Positions 1 through 7,470 of a stretch of 33,954 nucleotides of DNA are shown in pieces. The stretch comes from Rhizobiales bacterium CCH3-A5 (GTDB taxonomy: Bacteria; Pseudomonadota; Alphaproteobacteria; Rhizobiales; Beijerinckiaceae). Where the stretch lies: positions 1 through 33,954 of the forward strand of contig LSIB01000194.1 of the NCBI GenBank assembly GCA_001556025.1, written 5' to 3'. Numbering within the stretch: the first letter of the stretch is position 1; each line of letters starts with the position of its first letter. The position numbers were made by a program, and so were the translations under genes. The notes below the pieces were generated by a model that saw nothing but the letters and a program-made list of their open reading frames with translations, did no database searches and had not been told where the DNA came from.

Positions 1-58
1 GGAATCCCGGCCGGTCAATTATCGGAATGATGGCCGGTCGGAATCGGAATCCGCATTC
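1..58. repeat. Imperfect tandem repeats, possible IS end
   Basis: Two units of about 22-23 bases (1-23 and 24-45), each built as GGAAT-NNN-GGCCGGTC plus a short tail, are followed by a third start (GGAATCCG) at 46. Multiple terminal repeats of this kind are known at the ends of IS21-family elements, where they bind the transposase. No transposase lies on the window side, so the element would extend left of base 1. Family assignment is an inference. Confidence 0.4.
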
Positions 59-122
59 AGCATGGCTTGTCGCCAGCAGTCCAGCGCACGGTCACCTGAA
101 ACATCTTGTTCACCTGGCACAC

Positions 123-659
123 TCAGCCCGGGTCTTTGGTCTGGTCGGCCATGACAGCGGCAAACTTGACCAGGTCGAGCGCGAGCGTTGGGGCATCGCC
201 GGGCAGTCGGGTGAACCCATGCTTCCTGTAGAAGGCTTCAGCCGCCGGGTTTAGGGCGTGAACAATCATAAGGCGCGCAGAGACGTCTCCGGCAGCACGA
301 ATGCCGCGCATGACGGCATCTCTTAAAAGGATTGCCCCAAGCCCATGGCCCTGGTGCTGCTGGTCAACGGCTAACCGTCCAAGCACCACCGCAGGTATTA
401 CGCGCGGCATGTTCCGCCGCATTCCGCCCGACACGTCCTGCCCGAGGATGCTGCCCATGGCGAGGGCGTAAAAGCCAGCCACGACGCGTGATCCTGCGAG
501 ACATGTTACATACGTGCGACTTGCGCCAAGCTTGATGTTGTCGAGGGCACGATCGCGCAGCCAATCATCCAGCACGGTTTCGCCCGAGGAAAAAGCGACC
601 AGATCATGCTCGGCATCAAGAACGACCGGCGCCGTGAACCGTCCGTTGAGATTAGCCAC
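123..659 (-). CDS. GNAT-family N-acetyltransferase toxin (TacT-like)
   Basis: A 178-aa GNAT protein in the place and size of TacT-type toxins, which acetylate the amino group of aminoacyl-tRNA and block translation. The acetyl-CoA loop is visible at about residues 93-108 (VLGRLAVDQQHQGHGLG, a Q-x-x-G-x-G/A type signature), and the usual catalytic tyrosine is Y144 in NPAAEAFYRKHGF. The GTG at 659 is chosen as start because it overlaps the antitoxin stop by eight bases (GTGGCTAA), giving translational coupling; the longer frame from 710 would run far into the antitoxin gene and adds no family-like sequence. The toxin follows its antitoxin on the same strand. Substrate tRNA cannot be told from sequence. 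Confidence 0.9.
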   Translation of the reverse strand: MANLNGRFTAPVVLDAEHDLVAFSSGETVLDDWLRDRALDNIKLGASRTYVTCLAGSRVVAGFYALAMGSILGQDVSGGMRRNMPRVIPAVVLGRLAVDQQHQGHGLGAILLRDAVMRGIRAAGDVSARLMIVHALNPAAEAFYRKHGFTRLPGDAPTLALDLVKFAAVMADQTKDPG

Positions 660-942
660 GCGCCCAGTCAGTCTTGCTGTCCAGGAGACGCCGCATGCCC
701 GCTGCTTCATCGTGCGTCGGCTCGGCGTCGAGCCAAGCCAGAACCTTCTGGAAGGTCACGGCATCGACCTTGACCGTGGTCTGGTCGAGCAGCACGTTCT
801 TGGCTTCTTTCAGGGCCGAGGCCAGCATGAACTGCGAACGGTTGGCACCCAGGAGCCCTGCAGCTTGATCGATCAGGTCGCGGTCATCGGCCCGCGCCCG
901 CAGGTGGATGTTGACTTCGGCAGTGGCGTTTTGGGGTTCCAT
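652..942 (-). CDS. DUF1778 (TacA-like) ribbon-helix-helix antitoxin
   Basis: A 96-aa DUF1778 protein. The N-terminal half (AEVNIHLRARADDRDLIDQAAGLLGANRSQFML) is the ribbon-helix-helix DNA-binding part; the C-terminal part is expected to wrap the GNAT toxin and cover its active site. It lies directly upstream of, and overlaps, the acetyltransferase gene, the standard order of TacA-TacT modules. The ATG at 942 has no Shine-Dalgarno sequence; it lies seven bases after a good -10 box, so the mRNA is probably leaderless. A palindrome over the -35 box suggests autoregulation by the antitoxin or the complex. Confidence 0.92.
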   Translation of the reverse strand: MEPQNATAEVNIHLRARADDRDLIDQAAGLLGANRSQFMLASALKEAKNVLLDQTTVKVDAVTFQKVLAWLDAEPTHDEAAGMRRLLDSKTDWARG

Positions 943-948
943 ACGTTC

Positions 949-977
949 TATCTGCCAAAACGTGGTGACAATGTCAA
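949..977 (-). promoter_or_regulatory. Promoter and likely operator of the GNAT/DUF1778 module
   Basis: On the minus strand TTGACA (977-972), a 17-base spacer and CAGATA (954-949) form a good sigma-70-type promoter. The A of the antitoxin ATG is seven bases past the -10 box, so transcription should begin at or next to the start codon. The perfect 11-base palindrome TGACAATGTCA (966-976) overlaps the -35 box and is a natural target for the ribbon-helix-helix antitoxin. Binding itself is inferred. Confidence 0.6.
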
Positions 978-1101
978 CACAACGAGTGGCGAGGATGGTG
1001 GATGCGGCTTCTAGTCGCCACATTGGAACGCCCGCGCTGTGAGCGGTCCACCTCGGCGCGCGCCAACACCATACTTGCAAATATAGATTGGATAACCTAG
1101 T

Positions 1102-1126
1102 CCATATAGACCATATTGCTAGGAGG
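1102..1126 (+). promoter_or_regulatory. Direct repeat and strong ribosome binding site before the Phd/PIN module
   Basis: CCATAT occurs twice with a nine-base period (1102-1107 and 1111-1116), a possible antitoxin binding site. It is followed by a perfect AGGAGG at 1121-1126, which fixes the ATG at 1132 as start. No clean -10/-35 pair could be assigned. Confidence 0.45.
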
Positions 1127-1131
1127 CGATC

Positions 1132-1383
1132 ATGTGGACTGTAGCATCCGCCAAACAGAAGCTCTCGGAGGTCCTGCGCCTCGCCCGCCAGGGACGGCCT
1201 CAGTTCATCGGCGCGAAGGGCGAGTGCGTTGTCATTTCGGCCGAGCTCTACCGCGAGAAGTTCGGATCGGACGAGGATCATGACGGCCGGTGGCTGCTGA
1301 CACGGGCAGGCTCGGTCGGGTTCGACGTTCCGCTGCCAAACCGGCACGAAGACCGTGCCGACATCGACTGGACGAGACCGTGA
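1132..1383 (+). CDS. Phd/YefM-family antitoxin
   Basis: An 83-aa protein with the Phd/YefM N-terminus (MWTVASAKQKLSEVLRLARQ), which forms the DNA-binding dimer, and the family's short beta part (PQFIGAKGECVVISAELYREKF). The acidic, tryptophan-containing tail (residues about 60-83) is the expected toxin-binding segment. A perfect AGGAGG stands six bases before the ATG. Its stop overlaps the GTG start of the PIN toxin (GTGA), so the two are translationally coupled. It is divergent from the GNAT/DUF1778 module, with a 189-bp gap between the two antitoxin starts. Confidence 0.92.
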   Translation: MWTVASAKQKLSEVLRLARQGRPQFIGAKGECVVISAELYREKFGSDEDHDGRWLLTRAGSVGFDVPLPNRHEDRADIDWTRP

Positions 1384-1805
1384 CGTTGGACGGCACCTTC
1401 CTTCTGGACACCAATGTTATCTCGGAATTGGCACGGTCACGCCCACAGCCGGAGGTTGCCGCATTCCTGGCACAAGCTCCTCGCCTCTCGGTCAGTGTCA
1501 TGCTGTTTCATGAACTGGCATTTGGCGTGGCGGCCGTGACCGATCCGGAACAGGCGAACCGTCTCGCCATTTTCTATCTGGACGTCCAAAGACGTTTCGG
1601 CCCGACCGCCCTGCCCGTCACCCTCGATATCGCCAGCTCGGCGGGACGGCTGCGGGCGTTCGCCAAGCTCAAGGGCCGGGTGCTGACCGTCGCCGACTCA
1701 CTTATGGCGGCGACGGCGATGGATCACGGCCTCACGCTCGCAACGCGCAACGTGAAAGACTTTCAGGGGCTGAGCGTGCCTCTCGTCGACCCGTTCAACG
1801 GCTGA
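1380..1805 (+). CDS. PIN-domain ribonuclease toxin (VapC/FitB-like)
   Basis: A 141-aa PIN protein. The metal-binding acidic residues are visible: D10 in FLLDTNVISEL, E45 in MLFHELAFG, D106 in LTVADSLMAATA, and N124/D127 in TRNVKDFQGL near the end. PIN toxins cleave tRNA, rRNA or mRNA with Mg2+ or Mn2+. The start is the GTG at 1380, which overlaps the antitoxin stop; the open frame from 1290 would read through antitoxin codons in another frame. Pairing with a Phd-type antitoxin is common for the FitB-like branch. Length is normal and no key residue is missing. Confidence 0.92.
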   Translation: MTLDGTFLLDTNVISELARSRPQPEVAAFLAQAPRLSVSVMLFHELAFGVAAVTDPEQANRLAIFYLDVQRRFGPTALPVTLDIASSAGRLRAFAKLKGRVLTVADSLMAATAMDHGLTLATRNVKDFQGLSVPLVDPFNG

Positions 1806-1901
1806 GAAAACGCTTCCCCGTGGTGATGCCAAATTTGCACGACAGAACAGCAGAAAATTCACCCGCTTGGTTCTCAAACAGCATCCGGATAGATTACTCG
1901 C

Positions 1902-2549
1902 ATGCTCGCACATCGCCTTCTCAAAAATCATGCCGGAATTCTGCTGATCGGCGATTACACCTCGCTCGCATGGCTGAACGAGGCGGTGCATGACATCAAC
2001 ACGCGCTCTCCACTGGTGACCGACAAGGAAGGCGCATTTCTCGGCCTCGCCTTCGATGCCCGCAAGGCCTACGAGCGCCAGCGCGAGATTATCCGGCCAC
2101 CTGCCCACCTCAAGGAGATTGGCGTACGCTACGGCGTCAAAATCCTCTGGCCGGTGATCCTCCTGCAAGCGCGGCTGTTGCGGCTCGCCCTCGCTTTCGT
2201 GGATCATTCCCGCGAACATCAGGCCATCACCTATGCACTCGAAGCCGTGATCGAGAAAGGATTGCGGGAAGACTTTCCAGGATCGGCGGACGCCATCATT
2301 GCGCGTTGGCAGCGGATCGATGCAGCGCAGCCAAACGTCTTCGCCAAGCTTGACAGCCGCGGAGCGATCTTTTCCTCCTGGACGAAGTCGCAAAGGCAGA
2401 AGCTGATGCTGCCCCTGCTCGAGAGTTTCGACCCGCTTTTCGACACCCTCTACGAATTCGACGTTCGACATGGCCAAAGAACCGCAACGCTTTCGCCAGC
2501 GGAAATTGTGCGTTGGGAGAACACCCAATGGCCGGACCCGAAATGGTGA
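1902..2549 (+). CDS. Uncharacterised 215-aa protein
   Basis: A soluble 215-aa protein not assigned with certainty. It starts MLAHRLLKNHAGILLIGDY and contains a basic, aromatic-rich middle (PPAHLKEIGVRYGVKILWP) followed by amphipathic helices. The style (short beta start with NHAG...GDY, then helices) recalls the DUF6904 group of bacterial proteins of unknown function, but this is recall and not a search. No signal peptide, membrane segment or catalytic motif is seen. The ATG at 1902 has no clear ribosome binding site. It lies between the PIN toxin and the recombinase, so it may be cargo of the left accessory block. Confidence 0.65.
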   Translation: MLAHRLLKNHAGILLIGDYTSLAWLNEAVHDINTRSPLVTDKEGAFLGLAFDARKAYERQREIIRPPAHLKEIGVRYGVKILWPVILLQARLLRLALAFVDHSREHQAITYALEAVIEKGLREDFPGSADAIIARWQRIDAAQPNVFAKLDSRGAIFSSWTKSQRQKLMLPLLESFDPLFDTLYEFDVRHGQRTATLSPAEIVRWENTQWPDPKW

Positions 2550-2695
2550 AGGGCGCATGCGATCTTGAGGGGCCTGAACTTCGGGTCCTGGTCAGGTGAC
2601 GCCAACTGGGACAACTGGGAAGATGCGCCAGTTCCCGATGTTCGGGTTTCGGGCGGAAACACGCGTTTGCGGACAATTGTTTCAGCACGGAAAGA

Positions 2696-2727
2696 GCGCC
2701 GACGGCAGCGGATGCCACCGTCGGCGC
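2696..2727 (-). terminator. Rho-independent terminator of the recombinase gene
   Basis: A perfect 10-bp stem (GCGCCGACGG, 2696-2705, with CCGTCGGCGC, 2718-2727) and 12-base loop begin seven bases after the recombinase stop codon. On the minus strand the stem is followed by TCTTTCC. Position and T-run fit an intrinsic terminator. Confidence 0.7.
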
Positions 2728-2733
2728 CTGACC

Positions 2734-3360
2734 TCAAATCTCAGTCTGCTCCGACAGCGCCAAAGCATCATCAGCCTCGATCCCGAGATATCTGACCGTG
2801 CTTTCCAGCTTGGTGTGGCCGAGCAAGAGCTGGCAGGCTCGCAGATTGCCTGTGCGCTTATAGACCATGGCGACCTTCGTCCGACGCAGGCTGTGGGTGC
2901 CGTAGTTCGAGGGGTCGAGACCGATCATCGTGATCCAGTCATCGACGAGCCGGGCATACTGTCTGGTGGTCAGATGTCCGTCCGCATTGCTGCGGCTGGG
3001 AAACAGCCAATCACCGTTGCGAGCGACCCGCACATGCATCCAGTTCGTGATGGCGTCGCGCGTCGGCTCTGTCAGTTCGAAGGGTACCGGGCGGCTGGTC
3101 TTCTGCTGGATGACTGTTGACCGCGTACGGACGGCCATGCCAGCGATTACGTCATTGAGCCTCAGCTTCACCAGATCGCAGCCGCGCAGCTTGCTGTCGA
3201 TGGCGAGGTTGAACAGCGCAAGGTCGCGGATGCGATGATCGATCGTCAGCCGCGTTCGCACTTCCCAGATGTGCTTCGCCTTCAGCGGCGCTTTCGGGCC
3301 GATGAGGCGGCCGGTGTTCCAGGATCTGGCGGGTGTTGGATTTCCGTAGGCATCAAACAT
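2734..3360 (-). CDS. Short tyrosine recombinase/integrase (catalytic domain only)
   Basis: A 208-aa tyrosine recombinase. All catalytic residues are present: R59 (KLRGCDLVKLRL), K87 (QQKTSRP), H156 and R159 (THSLRRT), H182 (LLGHTKLESTVRYL) and the nucleophile Y191. Typical phage-type integrases have 300-400 residues; this one lacks an arm-binding domain and has only about 40 residues before the catalytic domain, so it resembles the short integrase-like recombinases common in alphaproteobacterial plasmids and islands. The ATG at 3360 is chosen because CAGGAGATCGCC stands directly before it; the frame runs open to 3522 without family-like sequence. A terminator follows. No att site was found. 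Confidence 0.9.
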   Translation of the reverse strand: MFDAYGNPTPARSWNTGRLIGPKAPLKAKHIWEVRTRLTIDHRIRDLALFNLAIDSKLRGCDLVKLRLNDVIAGMAVRTRSTVIQQKTSRPVPFELTEPTRDAITNWMHVRVARNGDWLFPSRSNADGHLTTRQYARLVDDWITMIGLDPSNYGTHSLRRTKVAMVYKRTGNLRACQLLLGHTKLESTVRYLGIEADDALALSEQTEI

Positions 3361-3780
3361 GGCGATCTCCTGCAAAAGAACGCCGCATCTGTTTTCAATC
3401 ATAGCATAATTGGGACAATTGCCTTGCCTCATGCACTTTATGAGGCATGTGAAACGGAAATGGTGTGAAGGAGTTTGGGTCGCAATCGGCATCCTGCGCC
3501 GCGAGCTGACAATAGCGTTCACAAGTGGAATCGTAAAAACTGGACGGAAGTGGAGGAGGCAGGTTTGCCGGAAATGAATACAGAAGCGGGCGCAAAGCCC
3601 CGACTGGCATTATGCTCTTGAACACAGATATCCGCTTACCCAATGCTTGGTTATTATTTGAGGTGCACGGAGGCCAAATATACGTGTCAACGGCACCGTG
3701 ATTTCCAGTCACTAGGGCAGCATAAATGCCTGCCACACTCGGTTCTGCCATCGCCATGGTTTACACGTGGTGCCATTGCA
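3361..3780. other. Intergenic stretch without a recognised gene
   Basis: 420 bases between the recombinase start and the channel gene end. Short frames are present on both strands, but none has a ribosome binding site or a family-like sequence. The sequence is less GC-rich than its surroundings. It may contain the recombinase promoter or an old insertion boundary; nothing specific could be supported. Confidence 0.5.
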
Positions 3781-5820
3781 CTAGGGAGCCTGCGCTGCAG
3801 CGCGTCGATCGAAGTTGATGTCAGCGGCAGCAGCCGCCCGCTTCATCGAATGGTCGCTTTCGTCGCTTTGGACGAAGACAGCATTATTGGCGAATTCAAT
3901 GCCATTTTCCGCAAAAGCCTTGAGAATGCGTTTCATCGCCAGACGCTGCACGACAGTCGGCTTTCCAGGCTTTACCGTGAACTTGAAACGGAACACGAGG
4001 GCTGTGTCAGCAACCTCGGCGAGGCCTTGCAGCTTGAGCGGCTGAATGAATTCAGACCCGTATTCCTCGTCCAGAAGAAGTTCCTGGCCAAGGCGCTTGG
4101 TCACCTTGCGCACGGCTTCAAAATCAGAACTCTTGTTGAGGCGCAGGTTGAATTTCATCGTCACCCAGTCCCGGCTGAAGTTCGTCACAAAGCCAAGCTG
4201 GCCAAAGGCGATCGTGTGGACATGGCCATTGTGATGGCGCAGCCGCATGGATCGGATGGAAATCTTCTCTATTGTGCCTCTCAGCTTTGCAGCTTCGATA
4301 TACTCCCCGACACGGAACGCGTCGTCCGCCATGTAGAAAATGCCAGCCACAACATCTCGCACCAGTGATTGTGAGCCAAAGCTGATGGCGAGGCCGAGAA
4401 TTCCAGCTCCTGCGAGGACTGGCGTGATGTCGACGCCCAGCTTGGAAATAGCAACAAGCACTGTAACGGCGAGGATGGTGAAGCCGACGGCCCCCTGCAA
4501 CAGGGGAACAACGGTCGAAAGGCGCGAGGCTGGCGCGACATCCTCGTCATCCCCTGGCATCGTATTGACGCGCGGACGTTCGAACGTCGATTGAATCCAG
4601 ATGGAGATGAGTTCAAAAATGCAATAGCCAAGGCAGACCACAAGTGCGGCTTCGCCGACAGCGCTCTCCGCCGCAGTCCATCGTGCTTCGCGGATTGTCC
4701 CTTCGAAAGCTGCTGCGCCCCACCGCGCCATGACGATACACAGTGCCAGAAAGACAATGACGTGGCTTGTACGCCGCAGCCCCTTGCTGATGGCCATCCC
4801 TAACGCGCGCTTTTTGGGGTTTTCGATTGTCTCCGACGTCGCAGCTGCCTTCAGCATCACGCGGTCGAAAACATAGCCTATTGTCAGGATGATGCCGGAT
4901 GCGACAGTTGCTTCGAAAAACGGGAAATCCAGCGTGATAACGCCGTAACACCAGCATAACCAGAAAAGCACCGCAGCACCGGTTTTCGCTTTGTGCCAGT
5001 GAGATGAAACATCCGGCAATCCAGAAAGATATCGATCAGCCGCCCCATATCCAAAGATGGCAGCGACCGTTCCGACAACGATCGCAAACGCCTGACCCGT
5101 AGGCCAGTTCATCCCCGCCTGCAGCAGCGAAGGGATAATTGCTGTGAAACCGATCGCCACGGCAACCGCAACGCCCATCCTCACAGTGATGCCGGAAACT
5201 GTGGCATCATCGCCAGGAAGCAGTCTGATAGCAGCCTCCCGTGGTCGCAGCAGAATTGCCAGCACTATCATCGCAACAAAAAACCTGAATCCAAAATCAA
5301 CCAGCGCCGCCGCGAGACCGCCCGCCAGCGACTTGTGCGCAGAAACCAGTTCGTTGATCAGAATGGCAACAAATGCCACTACCACCGTAAGGCCGCAGTC
5401 TAGGGCAAACCGCTGCCAGATATGCTCAAATGCATTCGGTATCTGACGGCTCCACCGCTCCCGCAGCAGCTTGCCCCACAATCCGGGCAGCGCCATCATC
5501 CCAAGAAGCGAGATGGTGCCGACCAGAAGCTCGCTTCTCCCCATGGTCATGGACGATGCGAGGATTCCCTGGGCTGACGCGACAAGCTCTTCCGGGATTG
5601 AACCGAACGATGCCACTACCGGTGCCAGAACAGCCCAAAAAGAATTGAAGACCATCGACAATCGGGAAATGATCGTCTGCGAGGATTGCATCGCGGCGGG
5701 AGCGTCGGCGAAGGCCTCCCCTGCAGATATGATGACGATTGCTGCGATCCTCCAGGCGCTAGCATAGCAACCGGTATTGTACCGCCCAAGCCTCATCACC
5801 GGCATACCTGCCAACTTCAT
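3781..5820 (-). CDS. Large MscS-family mechanosensitive ion channel
   Basis: A 679-aa membrane protein of the long MscS type. The N-terminus carries a signal-like segment followed by many hydrophobic helices (about residues 90-450). The pore helix and beta domain of MscS follow at about 469-560: LAGAGILGLAISFGSQSLV, then DVVAGIFYMADDAFRVGEYIE and GTIEKISIRSMRLRHHNGHVH. The common PNG of the beta domain is replaced by AFGQL. MscS channels open under membrane tension and release solutes in osmotic downshock; long forms often have extra roles that sequence does not show. The start at 5820 is uncertain: Met6 and Met9 are alternatives. It is a single gene, 179 bases from the next minus-strand gene upstream. 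Confidence 0.9.
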   Translation of the reverse strand: MKLAGMPVMRLGRYNTGCYASAWRIAAIVIISAGEAFADAPAAMQSSQTIISRLSMVFNSFWAVLAPVVASFGSIPEELVASAQGILASSMTMGRSELLVGTISLLGMMALPGLWGKLLRERWSRQIPNAFEHIWQRFALDCGLTVVVAFVAILINELVSAHKSLAGGLAAALVDFGFRFFVAMIVLAILLRPREAAIRLLPGDDATVSGITVRMGVAVAVAIGFTAIIPSLLQAGMNWPTGQAFAIVVGTVAAIFGYGAADRYLSGLPDVSSHWHKAKTGAAVLFWLCWCYGVITLDFPFFEATVASGIILTIGYVFDRVMLKAAATSETIENPKKRALGMAISKGLRRTSHVIVFLALCIVMARWGAAAFEGTIREARWTAAESAVGEAALVVCLGYCIFELISIWIQSTFERPRVNTMPGDDEDVAPASRLSTVVPLLQGAVGFTILAVTVLVAISKLGVDITPVLAGAGILGLAISFGSQSLVRDVVAGIFYMADDAFRVGEYIEAAKLRGTIEKISIRSMRLRHHNGHVHTIAFGQLGFVTNFSRDWVTMKFNLRLNKSSDFEAVRKVTKRLGQELLLDEEYGSEFIQPLKLQGLAEVADTALVFRFKFTVKPGKPTVVQRLAMKRILKAFAENGIEFANNAVFVQSDESDHSMKRAAAAADINFDRRAAAQAP

Positions 5821-5999
5821 ATCTCAGTATCCTCTTGTGACGAGGATACGCCAGGATGTCACGCCTGCGCGATTCAAGTCAGGACATGGTCGTGATCCTT
5901 CGTTTTGAAGCACCATCTGCATCTCGGAAATCAGTTTCTCACGAAAGTCTCATTGTCCGCCAGCGTCGCTAGTGAGCCGCGACACATCCTGGCCAGCCA

Positions 6000-6452
6000 T
6001 CAAGGATTATCGAGCGTGGTGAACAGTGCGGCGATCCGCCATCCTTGCGAGGTTTTGCGACACAGGATGCTGACGAGGAAACGTGTCACGGATGGCGCGC
6101 TCTTTGTCCCCAGATGGAGATCGAGCGGCATATGCAGATAGGCTACATCCGGGGCGACTTCCACGACCCTTGCACGATCGAGCAAAGGTTCGACACGCCA
6201 GATTTCAAGCTTCTGGAAGCTGCTCATGCGGGCGATGAGCGCATCGCGACCCCACACGGATTTTCCATCGCTGACCCACAAGAAATCTGCAGAATCGAGC
6301 AAGACTTCCCGGATTCGTGCAGGGTCACGCGCATTCTGAGCCGCAGCGAACTGACCATAGGTCGCAAGGACATCGCTGCGGGTATCGGATTGTGCCGGAG
6401 CTGCGGTGAGCATGCCCAGGGCAAGCAACAGGACCATTCCGATGCGGCGCAT
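6000..6452 (-). CDS. Secreted SnoaL/NTF2-like (DUF4440-type) protein
   Basis: A 150-aa protein with a clear signal peptide (MRRIGMVLLLALGMLTAAPAQS, cleavage near residue 21). The mature part has the layout of an NTF2/SnoaL-like cone fold: a helix with FAAAQNARDPARIREVL, then DFLWVSDGKSVWGRDALIARM, then strands ending TSQGWRIAALFTTLDNP. Such domains bind small ligands or form dimers; no catalytic role can be given. GGAGG stands seven bases before the ATG. It is 33 bases downstream of bdhA on the same strand and is probably co-transcribed with it. Confidence 0.8.
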   Translation of the reverse strand: MRRIGMVLLLALGMLTAAPAQSDTRSDVLATYGQFAAAQNARDPARIREVLLDSADFLWVSDGKSVWGRDALIARMSSFQKLEIWRVEPLLDRARVVEVAPDVAYLHMPLDLHLGTKSAPSVTRFLVSILCRKTSQGWRIAALFTTLDNP

Positions 6453-6485
6453 GTGGGCTCCTCCAATCCTAGGTAATTCTTGATG

Positions 6486-7310
6486 TCAGTGCGCGGTCCA
6501 GCCGCCATCGACCGGCAAGGCTGTCCCCGTCATGGAAGCCCCTTGCTCACCCGCCAGGAACACGGCAAGAGCACCAATCTGCTCCACTGTGGCGAAGCGC
6601 TTGTTCGGCTGCTGCGCCAGCAAGACCTCGCGGATCACCTGGTCGCGCGGCAGACTATGCGCCTTTGCCTGCCCTTCGATCTGCTGCTCGACCAAAGGTG
6701 TCCAGACGTAGCCGGGGCAGATTGCATTGCAGGTGATGTAGCTTTCGGCAGTTTCGAGGGCCGTCGTCTTCGTCAGTCCAATGATGCCATGTTTCGCGGC
6801 GACGTAGGCTGATTTGAAGGGCGATGCGACCAACCCATGGGCAGATGCCACATTGATGATGCGACCGAATCCTTCCCTGCGCATGGCGGGCAGGGCGAGG
6901 CGGGTGGTGTGAAATGCCGATGACAAATTGATGGCGATGATCTGGTCCCATTTATGGGGCGGAAACTGTTCCAGAGGCGCCACATGCTGGATGCCAGCGT
7001 TATTCACCAGGATATCGAGACGATTGTGCTGTGAGAGCACCATCTCGATCATTGCGGCGATGTCGTCCGGTTTCGACATGTCGGCACCTGAGAACCCCGC
7101 AGTTTGGTCATAGTCGCGCGCAAACTCCGCCTGAAGGGTTGCGATGGCGGCGGGATCGCCGAAGCCATTGAGAACGATCTCGGCTCCCGCTGCAGCAAGG
7201 GCTTTCGCAATTCCCAAGCCGATACCGCTGGTCGATCCCGTGATCAAAGCCACCTTGCCTCGCAACGACGACGCGCCAGCTACATTGTCATTCTTCACGG
7301 CAACATTCAT
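6486..7310 (-). CDS. bdhA: D-3-hydroxybutyrate dehydrogenase (SDR family)
   Basis: A 274-aa short-chain dehydrogenase. It has the NAD-binding GSTSGIG at 25-31, NNAG at 103-106, the catalytic S156, Y169 and K173 (NVASAHGLVASPFKSAYVAAK), and the BdhA-type segment CPGYVWTPLVEQQI with an extended substrate loop (AKAHSLPRDQVIREVLL). The enzyme oxidises D-3-hydroxybutyrate to acetoacetate with NAD+, the step that lets polyhydroxybutyrate or external hydroxybutyrate be used as carbon source. AGGTGATCC stands immediately before the ATG. It is first in a minus-strand pair with the SnoaL-like gene and divergent from a LysR regulator that probably controls it. Confidence 0.93.
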   Translation of the reverse strand: MNVAVKNDNVAGASSLRGKVALITGSTSGIGLGIAKALAAAGAEIVLNGFGDPAAIATLQAEFARDYDQTAGFSGADMSKPDDIAAMIEMVLSQHNRLDILVNNAGIQHVAPLEQFPPHKWDQIIAINLSSAFHTTRLALPAMRREGFGRIINVASAHGLVASPFKSAYVAAKHGIIGLTKTTALETAESYITCNAICPGYVWTPLVEQQIEGQAKAHSLPRDQVIREVLLAQQPNKRFATVEQIGALAVFLAGEQGASMTGTALPVDGGWTAH

Positions 7311-7397
7311 GGATCACCTCCCTCTGTACGCCTGCACTGCAGTCTCGCACGCTGTCCAACCCAGAGAGCCCATAGGCTGGTGCAAGATCATCAATCT

Positions 7398-7424
7398 GGT
7401 CTATAGAGTTTGGGCTCACAGACC
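7398..7424. promoter_or_regulatory. Candidate LysR operator between bdhA and the regulator
   Basis: The 160-bp divergent region contains the inverted repeat GGTCT (7398-7402) and AGACC (7420-7424) separated by 17 bases, with an A/T-rich TATAGA next to the left arm. A LysR protein normally binds such a site between itself and its target. The repeat is short, so this is a weak call. Confidence 0.3.
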
Positions 7425-7470
7425 TGACGTGTGAAATATCGCGTTGCTTTCGCGTCGATAGGGTATCGCT

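Noticed and set aside
652..1347. Long 231-aa version of the antitoxin
   Set aside because: Residues before Met136 cover the divergent region and the Phd gene in antisense; the DUF1778 domain starts at 942.
3395..3757. 120-aa minus-strand frame upstream of the recombinase
   Set aside because: No ribosome binding site or recognisable feature; overlaps the presumed promoter region of the recombinase.
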